Of a stretch of 64,000 bases of DNA, positions 36,250-44,693 are shown piece after piece (within the stretch, counting starts at the first letter, position 1; the number at the start of each line of letters is the position of its first letter). A model generated the notes under the pieces. That model saw only the letters and a program-made list of their open reading frames with translations. It was not told the origin of the DNA and did no database searches. Source of the stretch: Nocardia mexicana NBRC 108244 (GTDB lineage Bacteria; Actinomycetota; Actinomycetes; Mycobacteriales; Mycobacteriaceae); assembly GCF_001613165.1 (NCBI RefSeq), contig NZ_BDBV01000006.1:181903-245902 (forward strand), in the 5' to 3' direction. Both the position numbers and the translations under genes were made by a program.

Positions 36250-37458
36250 TTACAACGGCCCGAGTGAGTGGGTGGGGGTTATGGTGCGGATTCGGAGGAG
36301 GATGTCGAACCAATCTGCCAGCCCGGCGCCCGCGATGTAGTGGGCGGGGTCGCGGGCGGGGTCGTAGGTTCCGATCACGAGGCGGAACTTGGCCGGTTGG
36401 TGCAGCCACTGGCGCACCACGCCCGGTGGTGCGTCTCGCAGGTCGAGCAGATAGTCGTCCCGTCCCGGGACGTCGATCACGGTGTCCGCGAAGTCTTCTG
36501 GGGGCGCGGGGACGGACAGGTCGGCGCGCAGCTTGCCGTCCCGGAAGGCGACGGCCATCGACAGATAGCCGGTACCGAACCGCTCCCTGAGCAGGAATCC
36601 CGTGGTCGGAAACTCCTGCGCCATCGCAGCCAAGGTCAGGCGGTCGGCCACTGCCGTGTTCGATACGCCTTCCCAGTAGGCGATCCGATGCCCGGTACGG
36701 TTGTGCCACTCGGCGATCCGGTCCGCGGCAGCGGCAGCCTCGGCCGCGAAATCACGCCGCCCGGATGCGGTGCTGAACTCGTGATATCGCAGAATCAGGC
36801 GGGCGGCATCCAGCACGCAGGCGGAGCCAGGCAACGACTCGACAAGTGCCAGTGCGTCTCTCGCGTGCTCGACGAACGGCCGACCCGGATGCGTACCGTT
36901 GGCCAGCTGAATATGTTCGCCCAGCCGATGCGCGGTAGCGATCGGCCCGTAGTGCGAGTTCAGCTCCTCGAGGCGGTGCGGGGCAACAGCTTCCACGAAC
37001 TCAGCCACCTGCGCATAGTGCCCGGCCCTGGCCGCCTCGGGCGTCAACCCGAACAGGCGCAGGGGATCGTCCGGATGCTCGCTGTTGAAGGCGCGTGCCC
37101 ACTCCAGCACCGCGAGAGTCTCGGCATTCCGCCACGGGGCCCAGGCCTCCTGCAACAGTTTTCGCGGATCACCCGCACCCGTGCGCACGAACTCGTCCAT
37201 GGCCGCGACGACGACTTCGTCATCGAGCAACGCCAGCGCCCGAAAGCCTTTCTGCTCCACCAGCACTCGCAACACCCGATGCGCGAGCACGGACAGCTCG
37301 TGTCCGGCGCGGGTCGTCATGCCGATTCCGACCACTGCGGCGTCACCGATTCGATCGGCCAGCGAACCCGGATCGGACAGCGGTGCGTCGGCACCGGCCA
37401 CGTCCAGGGGCCGCGCCGAATCGTGAATCCACCGCGTGATTTCGTCGGCGTGCGACAC
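36250..37458 (-). CDS. erythromycin esterase family protein lacking catalytic residues
   Basis: A 402-residue homologue of the erythromycin esterase (EreA/B/C, succinoglycan synthesis) family, recognisable from its length and from FVRTGAGDPRKLLQ, WAPWRNAETLAVLEWARAFN and the overall order of segments. The residues that define activity in the family are not kept: the usual G-E-x-T-H-G is GMTTRAG here (Glu to Met, His to Arg), the ALE glutamate is ALL, and the WAHN histidine region reads YWEG. It is therefore unlikely to be an esterase. The GTG at 37458 has AGGAGG four bases before it. It diverges from a MarR gene with a perfect 14-base inverted repeat between them. Confidence 0.76.
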   Translation of the reverse strand: MSHADEITRWIHDSARPLDVAGADAPLSDPGSLADRIGDAAVVGIGMTTRAGHELSVLAHRVLRVLVEQKGFRALALLDDEVVVAAMDEFVRTGAGDPRKLLQEAWAPWRNAETLAVLEWARAFNSEHPDDPLRLFGLTPEAARAGHYAQVAEFVEAVAPHRLEELNSHYGPIATAHRLGEHIQLANGTHPGRPFVEHARDALALVESLPGSACVLDAARLILRYHEFSTASGRRDFAAEAAAAADRIAEWHNRTGHRIAYWEGVSNTAVADRLTLAAMAQEFPTTGFLLRERFGTGYLSMAVAFRDGKLRADLSVPAPPEDFADTVIDVPGRDDYLLDLRDAPPGVVRQWLHQPAKFRLVIGTYDPARDPAHYIAGAGLADWFDILLRIRTITPTHSLGPL

Positions 37459-37501
37459 GATGCCTCCTAAAGCAAGCAACCGCGAAACGGCGATAAAATA
37501 C

Positions 37502-37537
37502 CTTTGTCATCAAAGCAAATTACCTTTGATGACAAAG
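37502..37537. promoter_or_regulatory. MarR operator, perfect 14-base inverted repeat
   Basis: CTTTGTCATCAAAG (37502-37515) and CTTTGATGACAAAG (37524-37537) are exact reverse complements separated by eight bases. Each arm is itself palindromic (CTTTG...CAAAG), which suits two MarR dimers. The site lies between the divergent MarR and erythromycin-esterase-like genes and should control both. Confidence 0.8.
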
Positions 37538-37556
37538 ATAAATGGAGGCGATGCCG

Positions 37557-38054
37557 ATGTCAACGACGGAGTCCGGACCGGACACCGACGACGCGATCCG
37601 GGCGATGCTGCTGCTGATGCCCCGGCTGGTCGGCCGGGCCAAGCGGATGCGCCCACCTGCGGAACTCGGGTCGCTGGCGCTCGCACCGCGACACCTGTCA
37701 CTGCTGTCGTATCTGCTGTTCGACGGCGCGATGACGGTCAACGAACTCGCGGCCCGCCTGGACGTCGCGCCGACCACCGTCAGCCTGATGGTCAGCGACC
37801 TCACCCAGCAGGGCGTTCTCGAACGCCGGGAGGACGACACCGATCGCCGACGCAAGATCATCAGCATCGCCGACAAGGCCCTGCCCGCGATTCGGCAGTG
37901 GCTGGCACGTGGCGCGGACGCCTGGCGCGTGGCGCTCGAGCCGCTCACCCCCGGCCAGCGAGAGCTGTTCATCGAGACGCTGCGCAACTACGAACGCGCG
38001 GTCACAGGGCAGCCGGACGGTAACGAGACGGCAGCTCAGGCCGGGTTCGAATAG
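37557..38054 (+). CDS. MarR family transcriptional regulator
   Basis: A 165-residue MarR-type repressor with the winged helix MTVNELAARLDVAPTTVSLMVSDL followed by the basic wing RREDDTDRRRKI. Starts at 37542, 37551 and 37557 are possible; GGAGG at 37544-37548 favours the ATG at 37557. Its 3' end overlaps the convergent split-barrel gene by 19 bases. The operator just upstream points to autoregulation and control of the divergent pseudo-esterase gene. Confidence 0.88.
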   Translation: MSTTESGPDTDDAIRAMLLLMPRLVGRAKRMRPPAELGSLALAPRHLSLLSYLLFDGAMTVNELAARLDVAPTTVSLMVSDLTQQGVLERREDDTDRRRKIISIADKALPAIRQWLARGADAWRVALEPLTPGQRELFIETLRNYERAVTGQPDGNETAAQAGFE

Positions 38055-38488
38055 ATGCGGGTGGGTGACACGAGGACGGCGGTGCGGCGCTCCTCGCGCA
38101 TCACTCGGTCGTAGGTATCCCAATCGTCGTGCGTCCCACCGGCGGCCGTGAAGATCTCGCGGAGCAGAAGGCGCAGACGCTCGCCATCGATATCCGGGTG
38201 CGGATCGTCGGGCCCGATCAACTGCGCCGAGCCCTCGACGGTGGTCCACTGCCAGCCGCCCCGGACGGTCACCGCGACAGTCGAATTCCGGCGCAGGTGA
38301 GCGAGTTTCGCGGTGCCGCCCCGCGCTACGAACCCGACGACGTCGGAATCGCCCAGCGGATGGGGCAGGACGCCCGCGTTGACGACGGTGGCCTGCGGTG
38401 AGCCGTCGGCACGGAGGGTGGCGACGACGCAGAGACCGTGATCGAGGGCCACCAGGTCGGCGAAGGTCTTCAGGTCGGTCATGGTCAT
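38036..38488 (-). CDS. F420/flavin-dependent split-barrel (PPOX) protein
   Basis: A 150-residue PPOX-class protein. LCVVATLRADGSPQATVVNAG (in two halves around residues 17-37), VAVTVRGGWQWTTVEGSAQL and the C-terminal RIYSNPA match the F420-dependent TIGR03618-type family. It is a close paralogue of the gene at 40832-41275: long stretches such as VNAGVLPHP and EGSAQLIGPDDPHP are identical. Its start codon overlaps the stop of the methyltransferase gene (ATGA), so the two are coupled. Confidence 0.85.
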   Translation of the reverse strand: MTMTDLKTFADLVALDHGLCVVATLRADGSPQATVVNAGVLPHPLGDSDVVGFVARGGTAKLAHLRRNSTVAVTVRGGWQWTTVEGSAQLIGPDDPHPDIDGERLRLLLREIFTAAGGTHDDWDTYDRVMREERRTAVLVSPTRIYSNPA

Positions 38489-39153
38489 ATCCCCGCTGTC
38501 CGTTCGATTGTCGCGAACCACGCCGCCCCGCCGTTCTCGTCGTGGAATCTGGTCTGAATCCGGTCCGGTTCGAGGGAGACGATATTCCATCCGGTGGTGG
38601 GAGCGAACGCCGCCGACAGCTCCGCACGGCTGACGGGATGCGGTCCGATATCGGGACCTTCGTCGCTGAAGCACAGCACGTACAGCGTGCCACCGGGTTC
38701 GGTGACCGATGCCAGGCTCGCCACGTATCCCGGCCGCTCGTCCCCGTCGAACGTGTGGAACAGCCCGCAGTCCAGCACCGTGTCGAACCGGCGTCCCAAT
38801 CGCTCCAGTTCGAAGGCATCGGCCGTGGCGAATTCCGCCTCGACCCCCTGCTCCACCGCCTTCTTGCGGGCGATCGCCAGCGCCGTCTCGGCGATATCGA
38901 CGCCCAGCACGGGCAGACCGAGCGCGGCGATGTGCAGCGCGTTTTCGCCTGTGCCACAACCGGCGTCGAGCACCGCGCCGGAGAATCCGCCCGCAGACGC
39001 CACCCGCACCACCGCCGGTTGCGGGCGACCGATATCCCATGGCGCGGGACCATCCCGGTAGGACGCATCCCAGGGTCGGCCCGTCATGCGTTCATGACTC
39101 GTCGGGTGGCGACCATCGAATGGATCGTCACCGGCATTGCCCGGTTCTGACAC
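38485..39153 (-). CDS. class I SAM-dependent methyltransferase
   Basis: A 222-residue Rossmann-fold methyltransferase. The SAM-binding motif I is VLDAGCGTGENALHIA (about 61-76), followed by GVDIAETALAIARKKA, and the motif near DCGLFHTFD resembles thiopurine- and TehB-like methyltransferases that detoxify small molecules. ATGs at 39153 and at MTGRPWDASY (about 22 codons in) are possible. The coupled split-barrel gene suggests a shared function. Confidence 0.86.
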   Translation of the reverse strand: MSEPGNAGDDPFDGRHPTSHERMTGRPWDASYRDGPAPWDIGRPQPAVVRVASAGGFSGAVLDAGCGTGENALHIAALGLPVLGVDIAETALAIARKKAVEQGVEAEFATADAFELERLGRRFDTVLDCGLFHTFDGDERPGYVASLASVTEPGGTLYVLCFSDEGPDIGPHPVSRAELSAAFAPTTGWNIVSLEPDRIQTRFHDENGGAAWFATIERTAGI

Positions 39154-39236
39154 GATCGTGACCTCCCATGCGGCCTACGGTGCCCTTCATCGTGGCACGC
39201 CGACCGACGGATATCGGCTGTATCCGAGCTGCCGCT

Positions 39237-40586
39237 TCAACCGCGGGCGCCGAAGGGCCGCCGCAGGCCGATGGTCGCGGCGGCGACGCGCGGTTCCATC
39301 ATGTGCACCGGGGATTTGTCCATATTCAGCACGTCCAGGAATGTCGCCGCGGTCGCCGGATCGTCCGCCGCGGCTCGGAAAACCCTGCTCATGCCGGAAT
39401 GCAGCAGCGATTTCGCACCCGATGAGCCGAGGGGCACCGGTGGCAGCGCGATATCGCTGAACTTCGTCAGCCACCACGGTGTCCGCAGCATGCGGCCCAC
39501 GCGTCGGTAGTAGCGGCGGGGCAGATCCCTGGTCCCCCGCTTCAGTACCTCGTCGAGCAGGTCCGCGGTAATGGCCGCGACGGTCATTCCATTGCCGTAG
39601 ATGGGATTGAAACAGCACACCGCGTCACCGATGGACAGCATTCCCGCGGGCAGGCGATCGAGCAGTTCGTATCGGCGCCAGACCGCCGTCTTGAACCGAT
39701 ATGTCGCCACCTCGTCGATGGGACTTGCGCGGCGCAGTACGGCGGCCACATCGTCGTGGGCGAATTCCGCGGCGAAGGTCAGCAGTTCGCCGGGAGTCGC
39801 CGGTGGGTGATTGTCCTTCCCGACGCCGAACGCCGACAGCACCCATATATCCCCCTCCTGGGCCGCGAACCCGAATCCGCGCGGGCGGGCGGGCGTCGGA
39901 CCGACCAGGATCACCCGGTCGCCGCCGACGGCATCCAGCGGCAGGCGGAAATGGCAAGTGGCATAACCGATATCGACGGGAACCTGGTCCTCGCGTGGCC
40001 GCGGATAGCCCATCGATTCGAGCCAGGCGCCGGCTCGCGAACCCCGGCCCATGGCATCGACCACCAGATCGGCGCGTATCGGTTCCTCGTCCGCCTCCCG
40101 GCGCATCACCCGGACCCCGCCGATGCCGCCGTCGACCGCGATGAGTCCGGCGACGGCCGCGTCGTCGCGCACCGTCACATTCGGCAGCGCCGCTACCCGC
40201 GCTCGCACATGCGATTCCAGGAATGGACGACTGGCAGCGACCGAACTTCTGCCCAGCGCCGATCGGTGCAGAACGTTGCCGAAGAAGACGGCCCGGAAAT
40301 CGTCGAACGCGCTGAATGCCTTGGCACCGTCGGTGATCAGCTCGTCGGTCAGACCGGGAAACCGCGCCTCGGCAATGTCCGCGGCCCGCATCAGCAGCCC
40401 GTGGGAATGCTGTCCTTGCGGAACCCCGCGCCGCTTCACCACCTCGCGCGGCAGCCGATCCCGTTCGACAATGGTCACCGCCGCATAATGGTCGGCCAGC
40501 GCCCGGGCCGCGAACAGACCGGCGATTCCGCCGCCGAGAACCACCGCGTGCTCGCCCGCGCGGCGATTATCCCGTCGACTCACCAT
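39237..40586 (-). CDS. FAD-dependent monooxygenase-like protein
   Basis: A 449-residue flavoprotein related to para-hydroxybenzoate-hydroxylase-type and geranylgeranyl-reductase-type enzymes. The FAD-binding GGGIAGLFAARALADHY is near residues 18-34, the R-AA--RPFLE segment follows, and the C-terminal GD-CFNPIYGNGMTVA matches the second FAD motif of this branch. The substrate is unknown. It is a single gene; 245 bases separate its start from the divergent split-barrel gene, with no clear operator seen. Confidence 0.82.
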   Translation of the reverse strand: MVSRRDNRRAGEHAVVLGGGIAGLFAARALADHYAAVTIVERDRLPREVVKRRGVPQGQHSHGLLMRAADIAEARFPGLTDELITDGAKAFSAFDDFRAVFFGNVLHRSALGRSSVAASRPFLESHVRARVAALPNVTVRDDAAVAGLIAVDGGIGGVRVMRREADEEPIRADLVVDAMGRGSRAGAWLESMGYPRPREDQVPVDIGYATCHFRLPLDAVGGDRVILVGPTPARPRGFGFAAQEGDIWVLSAFGVGKDNHPPATPGELLTFAAEFAHDDVAAVLRRASPIDEVATYRFKTAVWRRYELLDRLPAGMLSIGDAVCCFNPIYGNGMTVAAITADLLDEVLKRGTRDLPRRYYRRVGRMLRTPWWLTKFSDIALPPVPLGSSGAKSLLHSGMSRVFRAAADDPATAATFLDVLNMDKSPVHMMEPRVAAATIGLRRPFGARG

Positions 40587-40831
40587 TCCCGCTCCGCCCG
40601 TAATCGGGTAATCGCGGGCTCATGCCGTGGGCCTGTTGTCGATATCGTGCGCACTGGTCCCTCACTGGAGTCGAACAAACCACGGCGACGGTAACTCCGA
40701 TAAGTGCGGGCCCGCAGTGCGAACACCCCGTGCTGGGAAGGGGTGACCGGCCTGCGTCGGCGCTGTCACCTCCGGCTCCTCGAGCCACACAGGTGGTTGA
40801 ATCACACCAACCGACCGGTAGAGGAGAGTGC

Positions 40832-41275
40832 GTGACCGACCTGAAGGACTTCGCCGACCTCGTTCCTCTCGATTACGGCCTCAGCGTCGCCGTCACCCTG
40901 CGCGCCGACGGTACGCCGCACGCCACCGTCGTCAACGCCGGTGTGCTGCCGCATCCGATCACCGGGACCGACACCCTCGCCTTCGTATCCCCCAGCGCCA
41001 CAGTGAAACTGGCGAACCTGCGCGCGAATCCCACTGTCGCCCTGACTGTCCGCGGCGGCTGGCGGTGGATCACGGCCGAGGGATCGGCCCAGCTGATCGG
41101 CCCCGACGACCCACATCCGGAGATCGACGACGAGCGCCGGCGGCTCCTGGTCCGCGAGATCTTCGCCGCGGCGGGCGTCACCCATGACTGGGACACCTAC
41201 GGCCCGGTGATAGAGGAAAAACGTGGGACCGCGGTTCTCGTCGCACCGGTCCGCATCTACTCGAATCCCTTGTGA
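40832..41275 (+). CDS. F420/flavin-dependent split-barrel (PPOX) protein, paralogue
   Basis: A 147-residue split-barrel protein closely similar along its whole length to the one at 38036-38488. Shared segments include VVNAGVLPHP and GSAQLIGPDDPHP, and both end in RIYSNP. The GTG at 40832 follows GAGGAGAG and begins MTDLKDFADLV, exactly as in the paralogue. The two copies lie about 2.3 kb apart on opposite strands, indicating a local inverted duplication followed by divergence. Confidence 0.85.
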   Translation: MTDLKDFADLVPLDYGLSVAVTLRADGTPHATVVNAGVLPHPITGTDTLAFVSPSATVKLANLRANPTVALTVRGGWRWITAEGSAQLIGPDDPHPEIDDERRRLLVREIFAAAGVTHDWDTYGPVIEEKRGTAVLVAPVRIYSNPL

Positions 41276-41321
41276 CCCAACCGTTTCGACCTCGGGCGCC
41301 CCTCCCGCCAGAGATCTGAGC

Positions 41322-42341
41322 CTACGAGCCGCCGTCTCGTGTATCGACGACGAGGGTGCCGATCTCACGCATCCGCTCGACGGCGTCGGCTGGGTCCAAT
41401 ATCGCCTCGGGGGTATGGATTCCGGGTGCCACCGGGTCGCCGCGAAGACCGATCAGCCGTTCGATGCCCAGGGCGACGCCGAGCGCGGTCAGCGGGCGCT
41501 GGCCCTCCGGGTGGATCAGATGGCGCTCGGTGCGCAGCGGTGCGCCCGCCGGGTCCAGTCCCTCGATCTCGATCCGCACCTCGGCGGACGGCTGCGCGCC
41601 GCGGCGACGGCCCGCCGACTCGCCCACCGCGAAGTCGACGCGAACGTTCGACGCGCCCGTCGCGAGGCCGAGGCTCGGCACATCGGGGATGGCAATGCTC
41701 TGGCCGGGCACCGAAATGCCGTCGGCGCTGCGCACCTCCGCCTGCGCGTCGGCACCCGCGATCCAGGTGAAGACCCCGTCGCGGCGGATCAGCCCCGCCG
41801 TGGTGACGGCCGCCAGGCGATCCAGATCCGCCATCCCCGCGGGGCCCCCGGCGTCCGTCTCGTCCAGCACGGTGCCGACACGAATGGAGTCGACGCTCCC
41901 GAATTGCTTCGCCGAGTCCAGTGCCGCGAGGACGACGAGACCGGCAAAGTAGTGGCTGGCCAACAGAATCGGCGCGGCGTGCGCCCGCTGCGCACCCGCG
42001 ATGACCTCCGGCGCGATCTCCACGAGCCCGTTCGAGATGCTCAGGTACGGCACGCCGTGCCGCTGCGCGTACCCGAGGCCGTGCAGCCCGCGGTCCCACA
42101 GCGCCGCGACCACCGCCGAGTGACCATCGCCCGGCGGGAGGCCGAGATCGCCGCGATCCAGGTCGACGACCACGGCCGTCGCGGCACCGAGTTCGTCGGC
42201 CACCCGCTGCGCGCGGCCGAGATCGCGGGCCGCGATCGTCAGTGGCAGCGCCGGGTACCAGCGGCGCAGCAAGGCCGCCGTTCCCGCGCCCGCCTGCCCC
42301 GACCCGCCCATTACCAGGACCGATTTCCTTGGCTCGACCAT
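41322..42341 (-). CDS. NAD(P)-binding saccharopine-dehydrogenase-like protein
   Basis: A 339-residue protein with an N-terminal Rossmann motif (VLVMGGSGQAGAGTAALLRRW) and the layout of saccharopine-dehydrogenase-like or trans-acting enoyl-reductase-like proteins. No substrate can be named. The open frame allows an ATG at 42356, but GGGAG lies eight bases before the ATG at 42341, which I chose. It diverges from a TetR gene, with two repeated near-palindromes in the shared promoter. Confidence 0.76.
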   Translation of the reverse strand: MVEPRKSVLVMGGSGQAGAGTAALLRRWYPALPLTIAARDLGRAQRVADELGAATAVVVDLDRGDLGLPPGDGHSAVVAALWDRGLHGLGYAQRHGVPYLSISNGLVEIAPEVIAGAQRAHAAPILLASHYFAGLVVLAALDSAKQFGSVDSIRVGTVLDETDAGGPAGMADLDRLAAVTTAGLIRRDGVFTWIAGADAQAEVRSADGISVPGQSIAIPDVPSLGLATGASNVRVDFAVGESAGRRRGAQPSAEVRIEIEGLDPAGAPLRTERHLIHPEGQRPLTALGVALGIERLIGLRGDPVAPGIHTPEAILDPADAVERMREIGTLVVDTRDGGS

Positions 42342-42365
42342 TGCTTTCACTCCCATTCAACTAAG

Positions 42366-42391
42366 CTACATTTTGTAACCTACACTTTGTA
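42366..42391. promoter_or_regulatory. TetR operator, two direct copies
   Basis: CTACATTTTGTA (42366-42377) and CTACACTTTGTA (42380-42391) are direct repeats at 14-base spacing, each a TACA-n-TGTA near-palindrome; the whole region is also bounded by AGCTACA and TGTAGCT. It lies between the divergent TetR and saccharopine-dehydrogenase-like genes. Confidence 0.7.
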
Positions 42392-42424
42392 GCTAAACTG
42401 AGGCGAGACCGCAAGGGAGGTTCG

Positions 42425-42994
42425 ATGACTCGCCTGTCCAAACAGGCCCGGCGCGAGCAATTGCTCGACACCGCCCTGGCGATCGTGCGCACCCAGGGCG
42501 CCGACGGCCTGACCCTGGTCACCCTCGCGGAGGCCGCGGGCGTGAGCAGGCCGATCGTCTACGACCATTTCGCCACCCGTCCCGGTCTCCTGATCGCCCT
42601 GTACCGGCAACTCGAGGAACGCCACCGCACGACCGCGGCACAGGCGTTGCAGTCCGCCGCGCCCACCCTCGCGGAGACGGCCCGCGCCGCCAGCACCGTC
42701 TACTTCGCGTGCGCCACCGACATGCCGGAATTCGCCGCCATTTCCGCTGCGCTGAAAGGAGATCCGGAGATGGAGGCGGCACAGCGCGAGATCTCCGACG
42801 CCTACGTCGACCTGATGGCCGACTCCCTCCAGCCACACTCCGACCTCGCCCCCGCCCTGATCCGGTTGCGCTGCATCGGAATTCTGGGCGCGGCCGAGGC
42901 GATAGCGAGCGAACTGAACGGCGCCCGAACGACATCCACCGACGCCGTCGCCGCACTTGCCGATCTGATCGCGAGCAGCCTCGGCCATCGCTGA
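42425..42994 (+). CDS. TetR family transcriptional regulator
   Basis: A 189-residue TetR-type repressor with the helix-turn-helix TLVTLAEAAGVSRPIVYDHFATR (in two helices around residues 30-50) and an all-helical effector domain. AGGGAGG precedes the ATG at 42425. The divergent neighbour at 41322 and the repeat pair between them suggest a local repressor-target unit. Confidence 0.88.
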   Translation: MTRLSKQARREQLLDTALAIVRTQGADGLTLVTLAEAAGVSRPIVYDHFATRPGLLIALYRQLEERHRTTAAQALQSAAPTLAETARAASTVYFACATDMPEFAAISAALKGDPEMEAAQREISDAYVDLMADSLQPHSDLAPALIRLRCIGILGAAEAIASELNGARTTSTDAVAALADLIASSLGHR

Positions 42995-43066
42995 CAACCC
43001 GATCCGGTACCGCAACAGCATTCGGTCGGTCCGGTGGCCGTTCGCCGCATCAGGGCAGAGGCGCAG

Positions 43067-43672
43067 TCATCGGTCATCAGAAGCGGATTGGCGGATGCCG
43101 TCCAGGAGGTACGTGGTGCGGCGGTCGTAATCGTCTCGGGGAGGGCGCTCGCCGTGTTTGAGGGCGAGGGCGTTGTCTACGACGAGTGCGTGCAGGTCGC
43201 TCGCCGTGAACTCCGGGCGCAGCGCACCGCAGTCCCGCGCCGCCGCGACGAGTTCATCGTTGACCTCGCTCCCGACTCGACAGATCTCCATGAGCTGCTG
43301 CGAGTGCGGATACGTCTGCAACAGAACGTCGTTGACCGCGGGCTGGCGGTATTGGAGGTCGCGGATCGCGGTGAGGTAGTAGGTGATCCGCTCGCCGGCG
43401 GCATCGATCGTCCGCGTGTGTTCGATGACGGCGAACAGCTCCGTCGCGACGACTTCTTCGATGACGGCCTCGATGAGGCCGACCCGGCCGCCGAACCGGT
43501 TGAAGATCGTGGCCTTACTCACCCCGGCGGCCTTCGCGACCTCCTCGAGCGGCACCGTCAGGCCCCGTCCCTGGAACGCGCCGATCGCGGCGGACCGGAT
43601 CTGTTCGGAGTTACGCCTGGCATCGGCGCGCAGCCGTGGTTCCGATGGCGCCGCACCGGTCAAGGTCCTCAC
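43067..43672 (-). CDS. TetR family transcriptional regulator
   Basis: A 201-residue TetR-type repressor: helix-turn-helix VPLEEVAKAAGVSKATIFNRFGG (around residues 39-61) and a helical ligand domain. It diverges from the NmrA-like reductase gene at 43839; the perfect 12-base inverted repeat at 43739-43767 is the probable operator for both genes. This regulator/NmrA-like oxidoreductase pairing is frequent in Nocardia and Streptomyces. Confidence 0.88.
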   Translation of the reverse strand: MRTLTGAAPSEPRLRADARRNSEQIRSAAIGAFQGRGLTVPLEEVAKAAGVSKATIFNRFGGRVGLIEAVIEEVVATELFAVIEHTRTIDAAGERITYYLTAIRDLQYRQPAVNDVLLQTYPHSQQLMEICRVGSEVNDELVAAARDCGALRPEFTASDLHALVVDNALALKHGERPPRDDYDRRTTYLLDGIRQSASDDR

Positions 43673-43738
43673 CGACTCTCATTGCCGCTAGGAATCGAAA
43701 TTTGACTACCCGAGTCAGTTTACCTACCGTCGATAGGA

Positions 43739-43767
43739 CATAAGTTGACCCATCTGGTCAACTTATG
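43739..43767. promoter_or_regulatory. TetR operator, perfect 12-base inverted repeat
   Basis: CATAAGTTGACC (43739-43750) and GGTCAACTTATG (43756-43767) are exact reverse complements with a five-base spacer. The site is in the divergent promoter region between the TetR and NmrA-like genes; the embedded TTGACC could be part of a -35 element. Confidence 0.78.
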
Positions 43768-43838
43768 CTGCCGCCGAGGAGGCGACCTCCTCCACCAGGG
43801 CGGATACGGAGTGAGCAGACAAGGAAGAGGTCCCGAGC

Positions 43839-44693
43839 ATGATCGTCGTCACCGGCGCCACCGGTGGGCTGGGCAGCGCCACCGTCGAAAAACTCCTCGA
43901 GCGCGTACCCGCGGACCGGATCGGTGTCAGCGTCCGTGACGTCGCCGGGGCGCGGCATTTCGCCGATCGCGGCGTCCGCGTGCGGCAGGGCTCCTACGAG
44001 GATCCGGCCGCGCTGCGCAACGCGTTCGCCGGCGCCGAGCAGGTGCTCCTGGTGTCGGGCAACGATCCGGCGGCCGATCTGGTCGGCCTGCATCGCGATG
44101 CCATCGCGGCCGCCGTCGCCGCGGGCGCCCAGCGGATCCTCTACACGAGCCAGCACGCCGCCGTCCCCGGCAATCCGTACCCGCCGTCGAGGATCCACGC
44201 GGCCACCGAGGCCGCCCTCGCCGAATCCGGAGTGGCCTGGACCGCGCTGCGCAACGGCGCCTACGGCACACTGGACCAGGTGCTCGGCCCGTGGCAGCAG
44301 ACCGGGCAGATCGCCCGACCGGAAGACGGCCCCGTCCCGTACACCGACCGTGCGGACGTCGCCGAGGCCACCGCGATCATCCTCGCCGGTGACCACCACT
44401 TCGACGGCCCGATCACCCTCACCGCGCCAACCGCCGTCACCTTCGCCGATTTCGCCACGATCGCCTCCGACCTGACCGGCCGCACCATCGACCGCACAGT
44501 CCTGAACGACGATCAGTGGATCGCCGCCCAGACCGCGACCGGAGTCCCCGAACAGGCGGCCCGATTCACGCTCACCTGGTACCAGGCCACCCGCGCCGGC
44601 CACTTCGCCACACCCGACCCCCTACTGTCCAACCTCCTCGGCCGCAAGCCTTCCAGCGCCGCCGACCGCCTCGCGGCCCAGGTCGCCGCCTGA
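43839..44693 (+). CDS. NmrA-like NAD(P)H-binding oxidoreductase
   Basis: A 284-residue atypical short-chain dehydrogenase of the NmrA/QOR2 group. The dinucleotide motif is VVTGATGGLGSATVEKL (residues 3-19) and the FAGAEQVLLVSGND segment follows. These proteins reduce quinones or act as redox sensors; the usual catalytic tyrosine of classical SDRs is not obvious (a Y occurs in ILYTSQHAA). This is the last gene of the high-GC accessory mosaic before the lower-GC island. Confidence 0.87.
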   Translation: MIVVTGATGGLGSATVEKLLERVPADRIGVSVRDVAGARHFADRGVRVRQGSYEDPAALRNAFAGAEQVLLVSGNDPAADLVGLHRDAIAAAVAAGAQRILYTSQHAAVPGNPYPPSRIHAATEAALAESGVAWTALRNGAYGTLDQVLGPWQQTGQIARPEDGPVPYTDRADVAEATAIILAGDHHFDGPITLTAPTAVTFADFATIASDLTGRTIDRTVLNDDQWIAAQTATGVPEQAARFTLTWYQATRAGHFATPDPLLSNLLGRKPSSAADRLAAQVAA

